DNA of 6,409 nt from the NCBI GenBank assembly GCA_036381835.1, contig DASVCA010000027.1, positions 1-6,409 of the forward strand, given 5' to 3'. Under the pieces are notes generated by a model. That model made no database searches. It was not told the DNA's origin and worked only from the letters and a program-made list of their open reading frames with translations. Of this stretch, positions 1 through 5,917 are shown in pieces. A program made the translations under genes and the position numbers. How positions within the stretch are numbered: the stretch's first letter is position 1; each line of letters begins with the position of its first letter. Origin of the DNA: DASULK01 sp036381835 (lineage in GTDB: Bacteria; Actinomycetota; Actinomycetes; Mycobacteriales; Micromonosporaceae).

Positions 1-1355
1 AGGGCGGGCTGTCGCGGTGGGCGATAGACATCCGCCCATTGCGGGCGTCGGCCTATCGCCGGCTGTGGTTGGGCACCAGTGTCTCGATGTACGGCTACCA
101 GTTCACCGCGGTCGCCGTGCCGGTCGAGATGTACGCGCTGACCCGCGACTCGATCTGGGTCGGCGCGATCGGGATGGCCGGGCTGGTGCCGCTGGTGGTC
201 TTCGGACTTTGGGGCGGTGCCGCCGCGGACGCGGTGGACCGCCGACGGCTGCTGTTGGCCAGCTCGATCGTGGCCTGGCTGATGACCGTCGGCCTGCTGA
301 TGCAAGCCGTGCTCGGGCTGAACAGCCCACCCCTGCTGCTGGCGCTGGTCGCCCTGCAGTCGGCGGCGTTCGCGGTCAGCTCCCCCGCCCGGCAGGCGAT
401 CATCCCGCGGCTGGTACCGACCGAGCTCGTGCCGGCCGCGAACACCCTGAGCTTCACCACCTCCCAGGCCAGCCTGGTGCTCGGCCCGCTCACCGCGGGT
501 CTGATCTTCGCGGGGTGGGAGACCGGCGTCGCCTTGCCGCTCGCGTACGCCGCCGACGCGCTGCTGTTCACCGCCTCACTCTGGGCGACCTGGCGGTTGC
601 CGCCGATGCCGCCGGCCGCGGTCGCCGAGCGGGCCACGGCGCTCGGGCTGCGCAGCGTCGTGGACGGCATTCGATACCTGGCTACCACGCCGGTGCTGCT
701 GCTCTCCTTCGCGATCGACATCATCGCGATGGTGCTCGCCATGCCGCGTGCCCTGTTCCCCGAGGTGGCGCAGGAGTGGTTCGGCAACGGGGCCGCGATC
801 GGGTGGCTGTACAGCGCCATCTCGATCGGCTCGGTGCTCGGCGGACTGACCTCCGGCTGGATCGGGCGGGTTCGGCGGCAGGGGCTGGCGCTGGTACTGG
901 CCGTGGTCGCCTGGGGTCTGGCCGTGGCCGCCGCCGGCCTGGCCCGCCAGCTGTGGCTGATCGTGGCGCTGCTCGCGCTCGCCGGCGTCGCGGACCTGGT
1001 CAGCGCCGTGTTCCGCCAGTCCATCCTGCTCACCTACGCGCCGGATCAGCTGCGGGGCCGGCTGCAGGGCGTACACATCACCGTGGTGGCCGGCGGCCCC
1101 CGGCTCGGCGACCTGCGGGCGGGGGTGATGGCGACCGCGTTCGGCGTGGGGATCTCCTGGGTGGGCGGCGGTCTCGCCGCGGCGATACTGGCCGTGCTGC
1201 TCGCGGCCGCGTTCCCCGCGCTCCGCCGCTACCGGGTCGAGACGACGGTGTCAACCGGCACGGGGGCCGACCAGCCCGATCCGGGCGGCCCAGTGCGGGC
1301 GCGGGACGTGGCGGGCGCCGGTTCGCCCGGTTCGTCAGGTCCGGCGGGCGAGTGA
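1..1355 (+). CDS. MFS transporter, EntS/MFS_3-like exporter (5' end outside window)
   Basis: Proton-driven exporter of the major facilitator superfamily, inner membrane; substrate unknown. The frame is open to the left edge (first whole codon at base 3). Residues encoded before the in-frame TTG at 39 include DIRPLR, which normally precedes the first helix in this family, so the true start is probably only a few codons outside the window. Counting from that TTG (438 codons), hydrophobic segments recur throughout. The loop GGAAADAVDRRR (59-70) is the MFS motif A region, SSPARQAIIPRLVPTE (114-129) follows helix 4, and GRLQGV with GGPRLGD (340-358) is typical of the EntS/MFS_3 branch. The last 35 or so residues are Gly/Pro/Asp-rich and probably disordered. 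A nitroreductase follows 27 bases downstream. No key motif is missing. Family membership is clear; the exported compound cannot be read from the sequence. Confidence 0.93.
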   Translation, partial: GGLSRWAIDIRPLRASAYRRLWLGTSVSMYGYQFTAVAVPVEMYALTRDSIWVGAIGMAGLVPLVVFGLWGGAAADAVDRRRLLLASSIVAWLMTVGLLMQAVLGLNSPPLLLALVALQSAAFAVSSPARQAIIPRLVPTELVPAANTLSFTTSQASLVLGPLTAGLIFAGWETGVALPLAYAADALLFTASLWATWRLPPMPPAAVAERATALGLRSVVDGIRYLATTPVLLLSFAIDIIAMVLAMPRALFPEVAQEWFGNGAAIGWLYSAISIGSVLGGLTSGWIGRVRRQGLALVLAVVAWGLAVAAAGLARQLWLIVALLALAGVADLVSAVFRQSILLTYAPDQLRGRLQGVHITVVAGGPRLGDLRAGVMATAFGVGISWVGGGLAAAILAVLLAAAFPALRRYRVETTVSTGTGADQPDPGGPVRARDVAGAGSPGSSGPAGE

Positions 1356-1371
1356 GGATGAGCGGACGGAT

Positions 1372-1377
1372 GGGAGG
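1372..1377 (+). promoter_or_regulatory. Shine-Dalgarno site GGGAGG of the nitroreductase gene
   Basis: GGGAGG lies five bases before the GTG at 1383 and fixes that codon as the start. The site is inside the 27-base gap after the MFS stop codon. No promoter is visible in the gap, which fits co-transcription with the transporter. Confidence 0.75.
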
Positions 1378-1382
1378 TTGGC

Positions 1383-1982
1383 GTGGAGTTCGCTGAGGTG
1401 GTGCGGCGACGCCGGATGGTGCGCAACTACGACCCAGAGCGGCCGGTGCCGCCCGAGGTGGTCGACCGGTTGCTCGAGCACGCGATCCGGGCCCCCTCCG
1501 CCGGCTTCTCCCAAGGCTGGGCGTTCCTCGTGCTGGACACTCCGCAGCAGCGGGAGCTGTTCTGGTCGGCCACCACGCCGGAGGGCTCCGGGCAGACCGA
1601 ATGGTTGTCCGGGATGAAGCGGGCACCGCTGATTGTCGTACCGATGTCCAACCGCTCCGCCTACCTGGAGCGCTATGCGGAGCCGGACAAGGGCTGGACG
1701 GATCGGGACGAACGGCGTTGGCCGGTGCCGTACTGGCACATCGACACCGGGTTCGCGGCGCTGCTGATGCTCTTGACCGTGGTGGACGAGGGTCTCGGGG
1801 CCTGCTTCTTCGGCATTCCGCCCGAGCGCACCGAAGCCTTCCGGGACGCGTTCGGTGTCCCGGTGGAATACACCCCGATCGGTGCGATGACTGTCGGTTA
1901 TCCTGCCCCGGATCGTCGGTCGCCTTCGCTGAAACGGGGACGCCGGCCGGTAGCCGAGGTGGTCCACCGCGGACGCTGGTGA
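1383..1982 (+). CDS. Nitroreductase family FMN-dependent oxidoreductase
   Basis: Cytosolic flavoenzyme of the nitroreductase fold, which uses FMN and NAD(P)H to reduce nitro compounds, quinones, flavins or other acceptors; the natural substrate is unknown. It has 199 residues, a normal length for the family. The N-terminal RRMVRNYDP (10-18) is the usual basic segment contacting the FMN phosphate. RAPSAGFSQGW (36-46) is the second flavin-binding block. The helix HIDTGFAALLMLLTVVDEGLGACFFGIP (119-146) holds the conserved Gly-rich stretch before the late flavin contacts. The C-terminus is basic and ends in HRGRW. The start is GTG at 1383, chosen for its Shine-Dalgarno site and because the motif falls at the expected distance. 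The gene sits 27 bases after the MFS exporter, so both probably form one transcript, perhaps coupling redox change of a compound to its export. That link is inference. Confidence 0.93.
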   Translation: MEFAEVVRRRRMVRNYDPERPVPPEVVDRLLEHAIRAPSAGFSQGWAFLVLDTPQQRELFWSATTPEGSGQTEWLSGMKRAPLIVVPMSNRSAYLERYAEPDKGWTDRDERRWPVPYWHIDTGFAALLMLLTVVDEGLGACFFGIPPERTEAFRDAFGVPVEYTPIGAMTVGYPAPDRRSPSLKRGRRPVAEVVHRGRW

Positions 1983-1998
1983 CCGACCGTCCGCTGAT

Positions 1999-2067
1999 CG
2001 ACGTCGCACCCCTTTGCCGCCCCCGGCTCGCCGGCTGCCTGGGCAGGCGTGGGGCGTCCTGACGTCG
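1999..2067 (+). repeat. Nested inverted repeats, possible structured RNA or terminator
   Basis: In the gap after the nitroreductase, CGACGTC (1999-2005) can pair with GACGTCG (2061-2067). Inside it CGCCCC (2018-2023) can pair with GGGGCG (2051-2056). Inside that, two small hairpins can form: CCGGC/GCCGG (2023-2034; C2023 is shared with the outer stem) and GCCT/AGGC (2037-2048). The result is a branched, almost wholly paired element starting 17 bases after the stop codon. There is no T-run after it, so it is not a classical intrinsic terminator, although actinobacteria often use hairpins without one. High GC content makes chance pairing easier. Confidence 0.4.
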
Positions 2068-2102
2068 GCACTGCTCGTTACGCTTGGGCGGACAGTGTCC
2101 GG

Positions 2103-2134
2103 CGCACGGCGAATTCGCGCGACACAGCCGTGCG
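2103..2134. repeat. 8-bp inverted repeat enclosing a 10-bp palindrome
   Basis: CGCACGGC (2103-2110) is matched exactly by GCCGTGCG (2127-2134) with 16 bases between. The palindrome GCGAATTCGC (2109-2118) overlaps the left arm. The element lies about 60 bases upstream of the GTG at 2195 and could be an operator or an alternative RNA hairpin. No function is established. Confidence 0.35.
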
Positions 2135-2159
2135 GCGACGCCACGGATACCTGACCACC

Positions 2160-2176
2160 GTCGGATGACTGTCGGA
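2160..2176 (+). repeat. Tandem GTCGGA repeat with 11-base period
   Basis: GTCGGA occurs at 2160-2165 and again at 2171-2176, one helical turn apart, directly before the Shine-Dalgarno site of the next gene. This spacing suits two half-sites bound on one DNA face by a regulator. The units are short, so chance is a real alternative. Confidence 0.25.
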
Positions 2177-2180
2177 CACG

Positions 2181-2188
2181 GAGGGGAG
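2181..2188 (+). promoter_or_regulatory. Shine-Dalgarno site GAGGGGAG fixing the start at 2195
   Basis: This purine run ends six bases before the GTG at 2195. The same frame stays open further upstream and offers an ATG at 2165 and earlier candidates. Those lack a comparable ribosome site, and family-like sequence begins at the GTG. Confidence 0.75.
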
Positions 2189-2194
2189 CGCACC

Positions 2195-2500
2195 GTGATC
2201 TTCAAGGCGGTTCGGGACGGCCGTCCCTACCCGGACCACGGGCTCACCTTGAAGGAGTGGGCCGAGATCCCGCCGCGCCCACTGCGCCTCGACCAGTTGA
2301 TCACCACGAAGCGGGAGCTGGCGCTCGACAAGCTTCTCGCCGAGGACTCCACCTTCTATGGCGACCTCTTCCCACACGTGGTGCAGTGGCGAGGCAGCCT
2401 CTACCTGGAAGACGGCCTGCACCGCGCGTTACGGGCGGCGTTGCAACAGCGCAACCAGATCCACGCCCGGGTCCTGGTGCTGCCGGACACGGCCTCGTGA
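2195..2500 (+). CDS. Conserved actinobacterial protein with ParB/Srx-like C-terminal half
   Basis: A soluble protein of 101 residues with no signal peptide or membrane segment. The N-terminal part contains FKAVRDGRPYPDHGL (3-17) and a Trp/Pro segment, EWAEIPPRP (21-29). From about residue 30 the order RLDQLITTKR, LDKLLAEDSTFYGDLFPHV, WRGSLYLEDGLHRALRAAL, ARVLVL resembles the ParB/sulfiredoxin fold, in which a GHR-type motif (here DGLHR, 73-77) sits between a strand and a helix. I know similar small proteins as conserved in actinobacteria, sometimes auto-named as VapB-type antitoxins, but their function is not known to me. No toxin-like partner lies beside it here. Leu79 is encoded by TTA (2429-2431), a rare codon. 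The gap upstream carries several repeats and the gene appears to be transcribed alone. That it is a real gene is well supported; the fold assignment is inference. Confidence 0.85.
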   Translation: MIFKAVRDGRPYPDHGLTLKEWAEIPPRPLRLDQLITTKRELALDKLLAEDSTFYGDLFPHVVQWRGSLYLEDGLHRALRAALQQRNQIHARVLVLPDTAS

Positions 2501-2543
2501 GCTGTAGAGGGCATCGCCGGGCGACGCACGTGCGAACCCGTGG

Positions 2544-2583
2544 CAGTCGAATCCGGGTGCTATGTTCTGCGCCAGTCGAGTCC
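2544..2583 (+). promoter_or_regulatory. Putative promoter: -10 box TATGTT between direct repeats CAGTCGARTCC
   Basis: TATGTT (2561-2566) fits the actinobacterial -10 pattern TAnnnT. No good -35 box is visible, which is common in these genomes. A start of transcription near 2573 would leave a short leader before the ribosome site at 2597. The box is flanked by CAGTCGAATCC (2544-2554) and CAGTCGAGTCC (2573-2583), identical at 10 of 11 bases, which could be regulator half-sites. Confidence 0.35.
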
Positions 2584-2606
2584 AGCCGGGACGGTAGGGA
2601 GATGCC

Positions 2607-2690
2607 GTGGCAGGAACGGCCACCGAGCGAGATACCACGGTGCGAAGCCTGATCCAGACCGCGCGGGCGGGTGCCTGCATGGTCCCCTGA
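2607..2690 (+). other. Small reading frame of 27 codons, possible gene remnant or leader peptide
   Basis: GTG at 2607 is preceded by GGGAG (2597-2601) at five bases spacing and by the putative promoter at 2561-2566, the normal layout of a real gene start. The frame encodes MAGTATERDTTVRSLIQTAR and seven more residues before TGA at 2688. The peptide is hydrophilic, without signal or membrane segment, and I do not recognise it. It may be the 5' stump of a gene cut off when the acyltransferase region arrived, a regulatory leader, or a chance frame. Confidence 0.3.
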
Positions 2691-2700
2691 GCTGGCAGGC
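2673..2700 (+). repeat. Weak hairpin GCCTGC/GCAGGC at the end of the small frame
   Basis: GCCTGC (2673-2678) and GCAGGC (2695-2700) can form a six-base-pair stem with a 16-base loop that contains the stop codon of the 27-codon frame. TCTTTGCTTC follows. It could act as a weak terminator or attenuator before the acyltransferase, but the stem is short. Confidence 0.25.
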
Positions 2701-2721
2701 TCTTTGCTTCACCCGTAGGAA

Positions 2722-2778
2722 ATGTCGACGCCGCTACTGATGTTTGCTACGCATCGCGGGGGCGGGAACGAGAAATGA
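2722..2778 (+). other. 18-codon frame overlapping the acyltransferase start (ATGA)
   Basis: ATG at 2722 opens a frame of 18 codons that ends in TGA at 2776-2778, sharing bases with the acyltransferase ATG at 2775. This ATGA arrangement is typical of translational coupling. The only upstream ribosome-site-like bases (AGGA, 2717-2720) are too close to the ATG, so translation of this frame is doubtful. Confidence 0.2.
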
Positions 2779-4940
2779 GCGATATGCACGCGATGACGGG
2801 GCGGCCTGGGAAGCTTTCCGGGACGACGGATCGGCAGCAGCCGTTGGAATGTTCAGCAGCACCGACTAAGCGGTTCCGGGCGGATGTCGAGGGACTTCGC
2901 GCAGTAGCCGTCGGACTGGTGTTGCTGTTTCACGCGGGGTTGCCGTTCCTGCCCGGGGGCTACGTGGGCGTGGACGTCTTCTTCGTCATCTCTGGGTTCC
3001 TGATCACGACGCAGCTGGTGGCCGAGTTGACGACTACCGGCAAGGTGTCGCTTGTCGACTTCTATGCGCGCCGCGCCAAGCGGCTGCTGCCGGCTGCGGC
3101 GATTGTGTTGGTCGTGACGGCCGCATTGACCCGCCTTGTGTTGCCTAAAATCCGATGGGAGGAGATCGGCTGGGACATCGTGGCGTCGTCCCTTTATGTC
3201 ATCAACTGGCGTCTCGCCGACCGCTCGGTGGATTATCTGGCCGAGGATTCGCAGCCCTCGCCGGTGCAGCACTTCTGGTCGCTCGCGGTCGAGGAACAGT
3301 TCTATCTGGTGTGGCCGGTGCTGATCCTGGCGGCGGCGCTTGTAGCTAGGATGATCGGTTTGCGGGTCCGACCGGTGTTGTGGCTCGGGCTCGCCGCGGT
3401 TGCGGTCCCCTCGTTCGCATGGTCAGTGATCGAGACCGCACGGTCGCCACAGGAAGCTTTCTTCGTGACCACAACCCGGATGTGGGAGCTGGCCATCGGC
3501 GCGGCGGTCGCGCTCGGTGCCGCATGGTGGGGGCGGATTCCACGGGCAGCCGGGGCGCTGCTCGGTTGGGGAGGTCTGGTCGCGATCGTCGCGTCCGGGT
3601 TGGTTTTCACGAATACCATCGCGTGGCCAGGGTATGCGGCGGCGCTGCCGACGCTCGGGGCCGCTGCCGTCATCGTCGCCGGATTCTCGGCGATGCGCAG
3701 CGGGCCGGTTCTCCTACTCGGGATCCGGCCTTTCCAGTGGGTCGGCAAGCTCTCCTACTCGCTATATCTCTGGCACTGGCCCTTGGTGGTGGTCGCGACC
3801 GCCAAGTGGGGGGCGCTGTCGGCACGATCGGGTTTGGCAGTGGTCGCGTTCTCGGTGATCCCGGCGTGGCTCGCCTTCCGTTTCGTGGAGAATCCGGTCC
3901 GCCATTCGCAGGCCGTATCGAGATCACCCCGTCTCGCCCTCAGCCTGGGTGGGAACTTCACGCTGTCAGGTGTGGTGCTGGGGCTCGTGCTTTCCTTCGG
4001 CGCCGTCAACACCGTCCACCCGGTGAGCGTCGGTGAGCATAGGGCGCTTGGCGCACAGGTCCTCGGTGAGCACCCGCGGAACCATCCTGCGGGCGTTCCG
4101 CCGCGCCGGCTGGATTGGATCACACCGCATCCTTTGCAGGCGGTGAAAGACGTGCCCGATCAGTATCGCGATGAGTGCCATCAGAATGAGGTCGGAACCG
4201 AGGTTATGTCGTGCGTTTACGGAAATCCTACGGCGAAGACGACGGTGGCCGTGGTCGGTGACTCGAAAGCCGGACAGTGGGTGCCCGCGTTGCAGAAGCT
4301 TGCCGACCAGAACGACTGGAAGTTGATGGTCTTCACGAAATCTTCTTGTATCTTTACCACCGCTACCATCCCGATCAAGGAAAAGCCGTACGAGAGCTGC
4401 GTGGAGTGGAACCGGAAGCTGCTCGACCGTTTAATCCGGGTGGAACGTCCCGATTACGTCATCACTTCGCAGCACGCGTCGTATGCCTACCGTGACGATG
4501 GGACTCTCTCCATCGAAGAGATGGTTCGCGGCTTGCGGGAATCGTGGTCGGCGCTCAGCGCAATCGGCACGAAGGTGATAGTCATCGCGGACAACCCCAA
4601 CCCTGGGTTCAACGTGTACCAGTGTGTCGAAGAGAACCGTTCCGATCTGACGGCGTGCACCTTCAGCCGTGAGGTCAGAAACGAGCAGAGCGGTTACCGC
4701 GCTCAGTCGCTTGCTGTCAAAGGACAGAATCAGATCAAAATGATTGATCTTTACGACGCGATCTGCCCGACTGATCAGTGCTCACCGGTGATCGGAAACG
4801 TGCTCGTCTACCGCCAGACCAGCCACCTCACGGCAACCTATGTGAAGACTCTGACGCCGATGCTAGCTCGAAAGTTCACCGAGGTGGGCCTTCGTGCGGA
4901 CTTCGATCCGAACAAGGCAGACCTGCACCTGACATCGTGA
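2775..4940 (+). CDS. Membrane O-acyltransferase with C-terminal SGNH domain (OafA/YrhL type)
   Basis: Fusion enzyme of 721 residues, full length for this class, which moves acyl (usually acetyl) groups across the membrane onto surface or secreted glycans. Residues 33-412 are the acyltransferase-3 domain with about ten membrane helices. R42 and H53 form the R-x10-H motif; other family blocks are GGYVGVDVFFVISGFLIT (61-78), FYARRAKRLLPA (96-107), FWSLAVEEQFYLVWP (167-181) and LSYSLYLWHWPL (326-337). Residues 490-700 are the SGNH hydrolase-like domain: GDS with candidate nucleophile S497, and SHLTATY with candidate base H684. The position three before that His is Gln681, where a DxxH motif would have Asp. 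Eight cysteines after residue 460 suggest extracytoplasmic disulfides. ATG 2775 has a weak ribosome site (GGGA, 2764-2767). The gene uses more A/T-ending codons than its neighbours and contains one TTA (4431-4433). The substrate is unknown; an antibiotic or exopolysaccharide target is also possible. Confidence 0.95.
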   Translation: MSDMHAMTGRPGKLSGTTDRQQPLECSAAPTKRFRADVEGLRAVAVGLVLLFHAGLPFLPGGYVGVDVFFVISGFLITTQLVAELTTTGKVSLVDFYARRAKRLLPAAAIVLVVTAALTRLVLPKIRWEEIGWDIVASSLYVINWRLADRSVDYLAEDSQPSPVQHFWSLAVEEQFYLVWPVLILAAALVARMIGLRVRPVLWLGLAAVAVPSFAWSVIETARSPQEAFFVTTTRMWELAIGAAVALGAAWWGRIPRAAGALLGWGGLVAIVASGLVFTNTIAWPGYAAALPTLGAAAVIVAGFSAMRSGPVLLLGIRPFQWVGKLSYSLYLWHWPLVVVATAKWGALSARSGLAVVAFSVIPAWLAFRFVENPVRHSQAVSRSPRLALSLGGNFTLSGVVLGLVLSFGAVNTVHPVSVGEHRALGAQVLGEHPRNHPAGVPPRRLDWITPHPLQAVKDVPDQYRDECHQNEVGTEVMSCVYGNPTAKTTVAVVGDSKAGQWVPALQKLADQNDWKLMVFTKSSCIFTTATIPIKEKPYESCVEWNRKLLDRLIRVERPDYVITSQHASYAYRDDGTLSIEEMVRGLRESWSALSAIGTKVIVIADNPNPGFNVYQCVEENRSDLTACTFSREVRNEQSGYRAQSLAVKGQNQIKMIDLYDAICPTDQCSPVIGNVLVYRQTSHLTATYVKTLTPMLARKFTEVGLRADFDPNKADLHLTS

Positions 4941-4973
4941 GGTAGCCGCCTCTCCGCGTACCGATCGGATGAC

Positions 4974-5010
4974 CCGCGTTGTACCATCCGCGGTAGCGTC
5001 GTCCTTTCTG
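4974..5010 (+). terminator. Possible weak terminator after the acyltransferase
   Basis: CCGCG (4974-4978) and CGCGG (4989-4993) can form a five-pair GC stem with a ten-base loop, followed after a few bases by the T-rich stretch TCCTTTCTGT. An alternative pairing, CGGATG (4966-4971) with CATCCG (4985-4990), overlaps it. The 172-base gap 4941-5112 holds no other feature I can support and no clear promoter. Confidence 0.25.
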
Positions 5011-5112
5011 TCCCGTCGCTCATCGAAACCGCTGAGATTCGCCGGGCTGCGGGTGTCGCACGTACGCCTTACCGTCAATCCACACGGATAAGTGGCAAGG
5101 ACGGTGAGGGCC

Positions 5113-5820
5113 ATGTCGCGCGACGGCGCTGCTAGCGAGTCCACCCGCGAGGTTCCCCAGAGCGTCAAAGGGGGCCGCCGGTCGCGGTTGCGGGGTCTGC
5201 TGCTCCTGATCGGGGTAATCGGCGTGGTCGGTGCCCTGGTGGTCGGCGGCCGGGCCGTCGATGTCTGGGAACACTGGCGCGATCCGTTCGCGCAGCAGCG
5301 CACCGACCGCAGCCGTCCGCCGCTGCTCAAGTCCATCCGGGATCTGAGCCGCTACGTCGCCGCAGAGGGCCGCTTCCAGGTCGTCATCGACCTGGAACGC
5401 AACCGCCGGTACGTCCCGGACTTCCTGCTCAGCGAGCGCACCCTGTTCGTCGGGGTGGGCACCGTCGAGGCGTACGTCGATTTCTCCCAGCTCGCCGAAG
5501 GTGCCGTCGTCGAGTCCGCGGACCGCCGCACGGTGGAGATCACCTTGCCGGACCCGCAACTGTCGCCGGCCTGGCTCGACCTCGACGAGAGCTACGTCTT
5601 CGCCGAGGAGCGGGGTCTGTTGAACCGGCTGGGGGAGGTCTTCGGCGGCGACCCCGACCGGCAGCGGGAGGTCTACCGGTTGGCCGAGGAGCGGATCACC
5701 GCGGCGGCCCGCGACAGCGGGTTGGCGGACCGGGCCCGGAACAACACCCGCAAGATGCTGGAGGGGCTGCTGCACTCCCTCGGCTACGAGCAGGTGACGG
5801 TCGGCTATCGTACGCCTTGA
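5113..5820 (+). CDS. DUF4230 domain-containing protein, single membrane anchor
   Basis: A protein of 235 residues, function unknown. A short charged N-terminus is followed by RRSRLR and one hydrophobic helix (about 28-47), giving an N-in, C-out anchor, with the rest outside the membrane or in the cell-wall space. Residues about 75-232 match the pattern of DUF4230: an early strand pair (RFQVVIDLERN, 87-97), GVGTVEAYVDFSQL (114-127), the strand TVEITLPDPQL (140-150), the segment YVFAEERGLLNRLG (161-174), then a charged helix and the C-terminal LLHSLGYEQVTVGY (219-232). The start ATG 5113 is preferred because homologues as I remember them begin close to the anchor and AAGGACGG (5097-5104) lies at a usable distance. 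In-frame GTG codons at 5092 and 5104 are alternatives that would add seven or three residues. It stands between an acyltransferase and a glycan exporter, but nothing in it shows a role in either. Confidence 0.88.
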   Translation: MSRDGAASESTREVPQSVKGGRRSRLRGLLLLIGVIGVVGALVVGGRAVDVWEHWRDPFAQQRTDRSRPPLLKSIRDLSRYVAAEGRFQVVIDLERNRRYVPDFLLSERTLFVGVGTVEAYVDFSQLAEGAVVESADRRTVEITLPDPQLSPAWLDLDESYVFAEERGLLNRLGEVFGGDPDRQREVYRLAEERITAAARDSGLADRARNNTRKMLEGLLHSLGYEQVTVGYRTP

Positions 5821-5841
5821 TCTTCCTGATGCCCTTCGTCG

Positions 5842-5875
5842 TTCCGCTGCGGAAGCGTGCCGGTGGCCGTACAGT
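5842..5875 (+). promoter_or_regulatory. Putative promoter with dyad TTCCGC-T-GCGGAA upstream of the ABC permease
   Basis: TACAGT (5870-5875) fits the -10 pattern TAnnnT; a start near 5882 would leave a leader of about 35 bases before the GTG at 5918. The perfect dyad TTCCGC-T-GCGGAA (5842-5854) covers the expected -35 position, where no good consensus is seen. It could be an operator, or a small hairpin acting at the end of the preceding gene. Confidence 0.33.
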
Positions 5876-5906
5876 TTCCCCGCATCGAAACGACCGGAGG
5901 ATGAGT

Positions 5907-5912
5907 GGGAGG
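5907..5912 (+). promoter_or_regulatory. Shine-Dalgarno site GGGAGG fixing the permease start at 5918
   Basis: GGGAGG lies five bases before GTG 5918. The other in-frame starts fit less well: GTG 5912 overlaps this site, and ATG 5933 has no purine-rich sequence before it. A further GGAGG at 5896-5900 lies before an ATG in a different frame that does not encode the permease. Confidence 0.7.
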
Positions 5913-5917
5913 TGGCC

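Noticed and set aside
17..1396. A 459-codon open frame on the + strand over the MFS gene
   Set aside because: Its product is Arg/Gly/Ala-rich and low in complexity, with no family motif. It is the +1-shifted shadow of the transporter frame, which carries clear MFS motifs.
1078..2205. A 375-codon open frame on the - strand
   Set aside because: Pro/Arg/Ser-rich product with no motif, running antisense across two well-supported genes and a gap. Long antisense frames are expected in high-GC DNA.
2541..2557. tRNA T-arm-like sequence (AGTCGAATCC)
   Set aside because: The invariant GTTC of a T-loop is not present, no acceptor stem or anticodon arm can be built around it, and a similar copy lies 29 bases on.
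2195..2690. Toxin-antitoxin module made of the 101-residue protein and the following small frame
   Set aside because: The 27-codon frame has no PIN, RelE or other toxin feature, and the larger protein shows no ribbon-helix-helix or AbrB-like DNA-binding segment.
4941..5112. Possible insertion-sequence or island boundary after the acyltransferase
   Set aside because: No terminal inverted repeats, target-site duplication, tRNA fragment or integrase/transposase remnant could be found here or at the upstream side.
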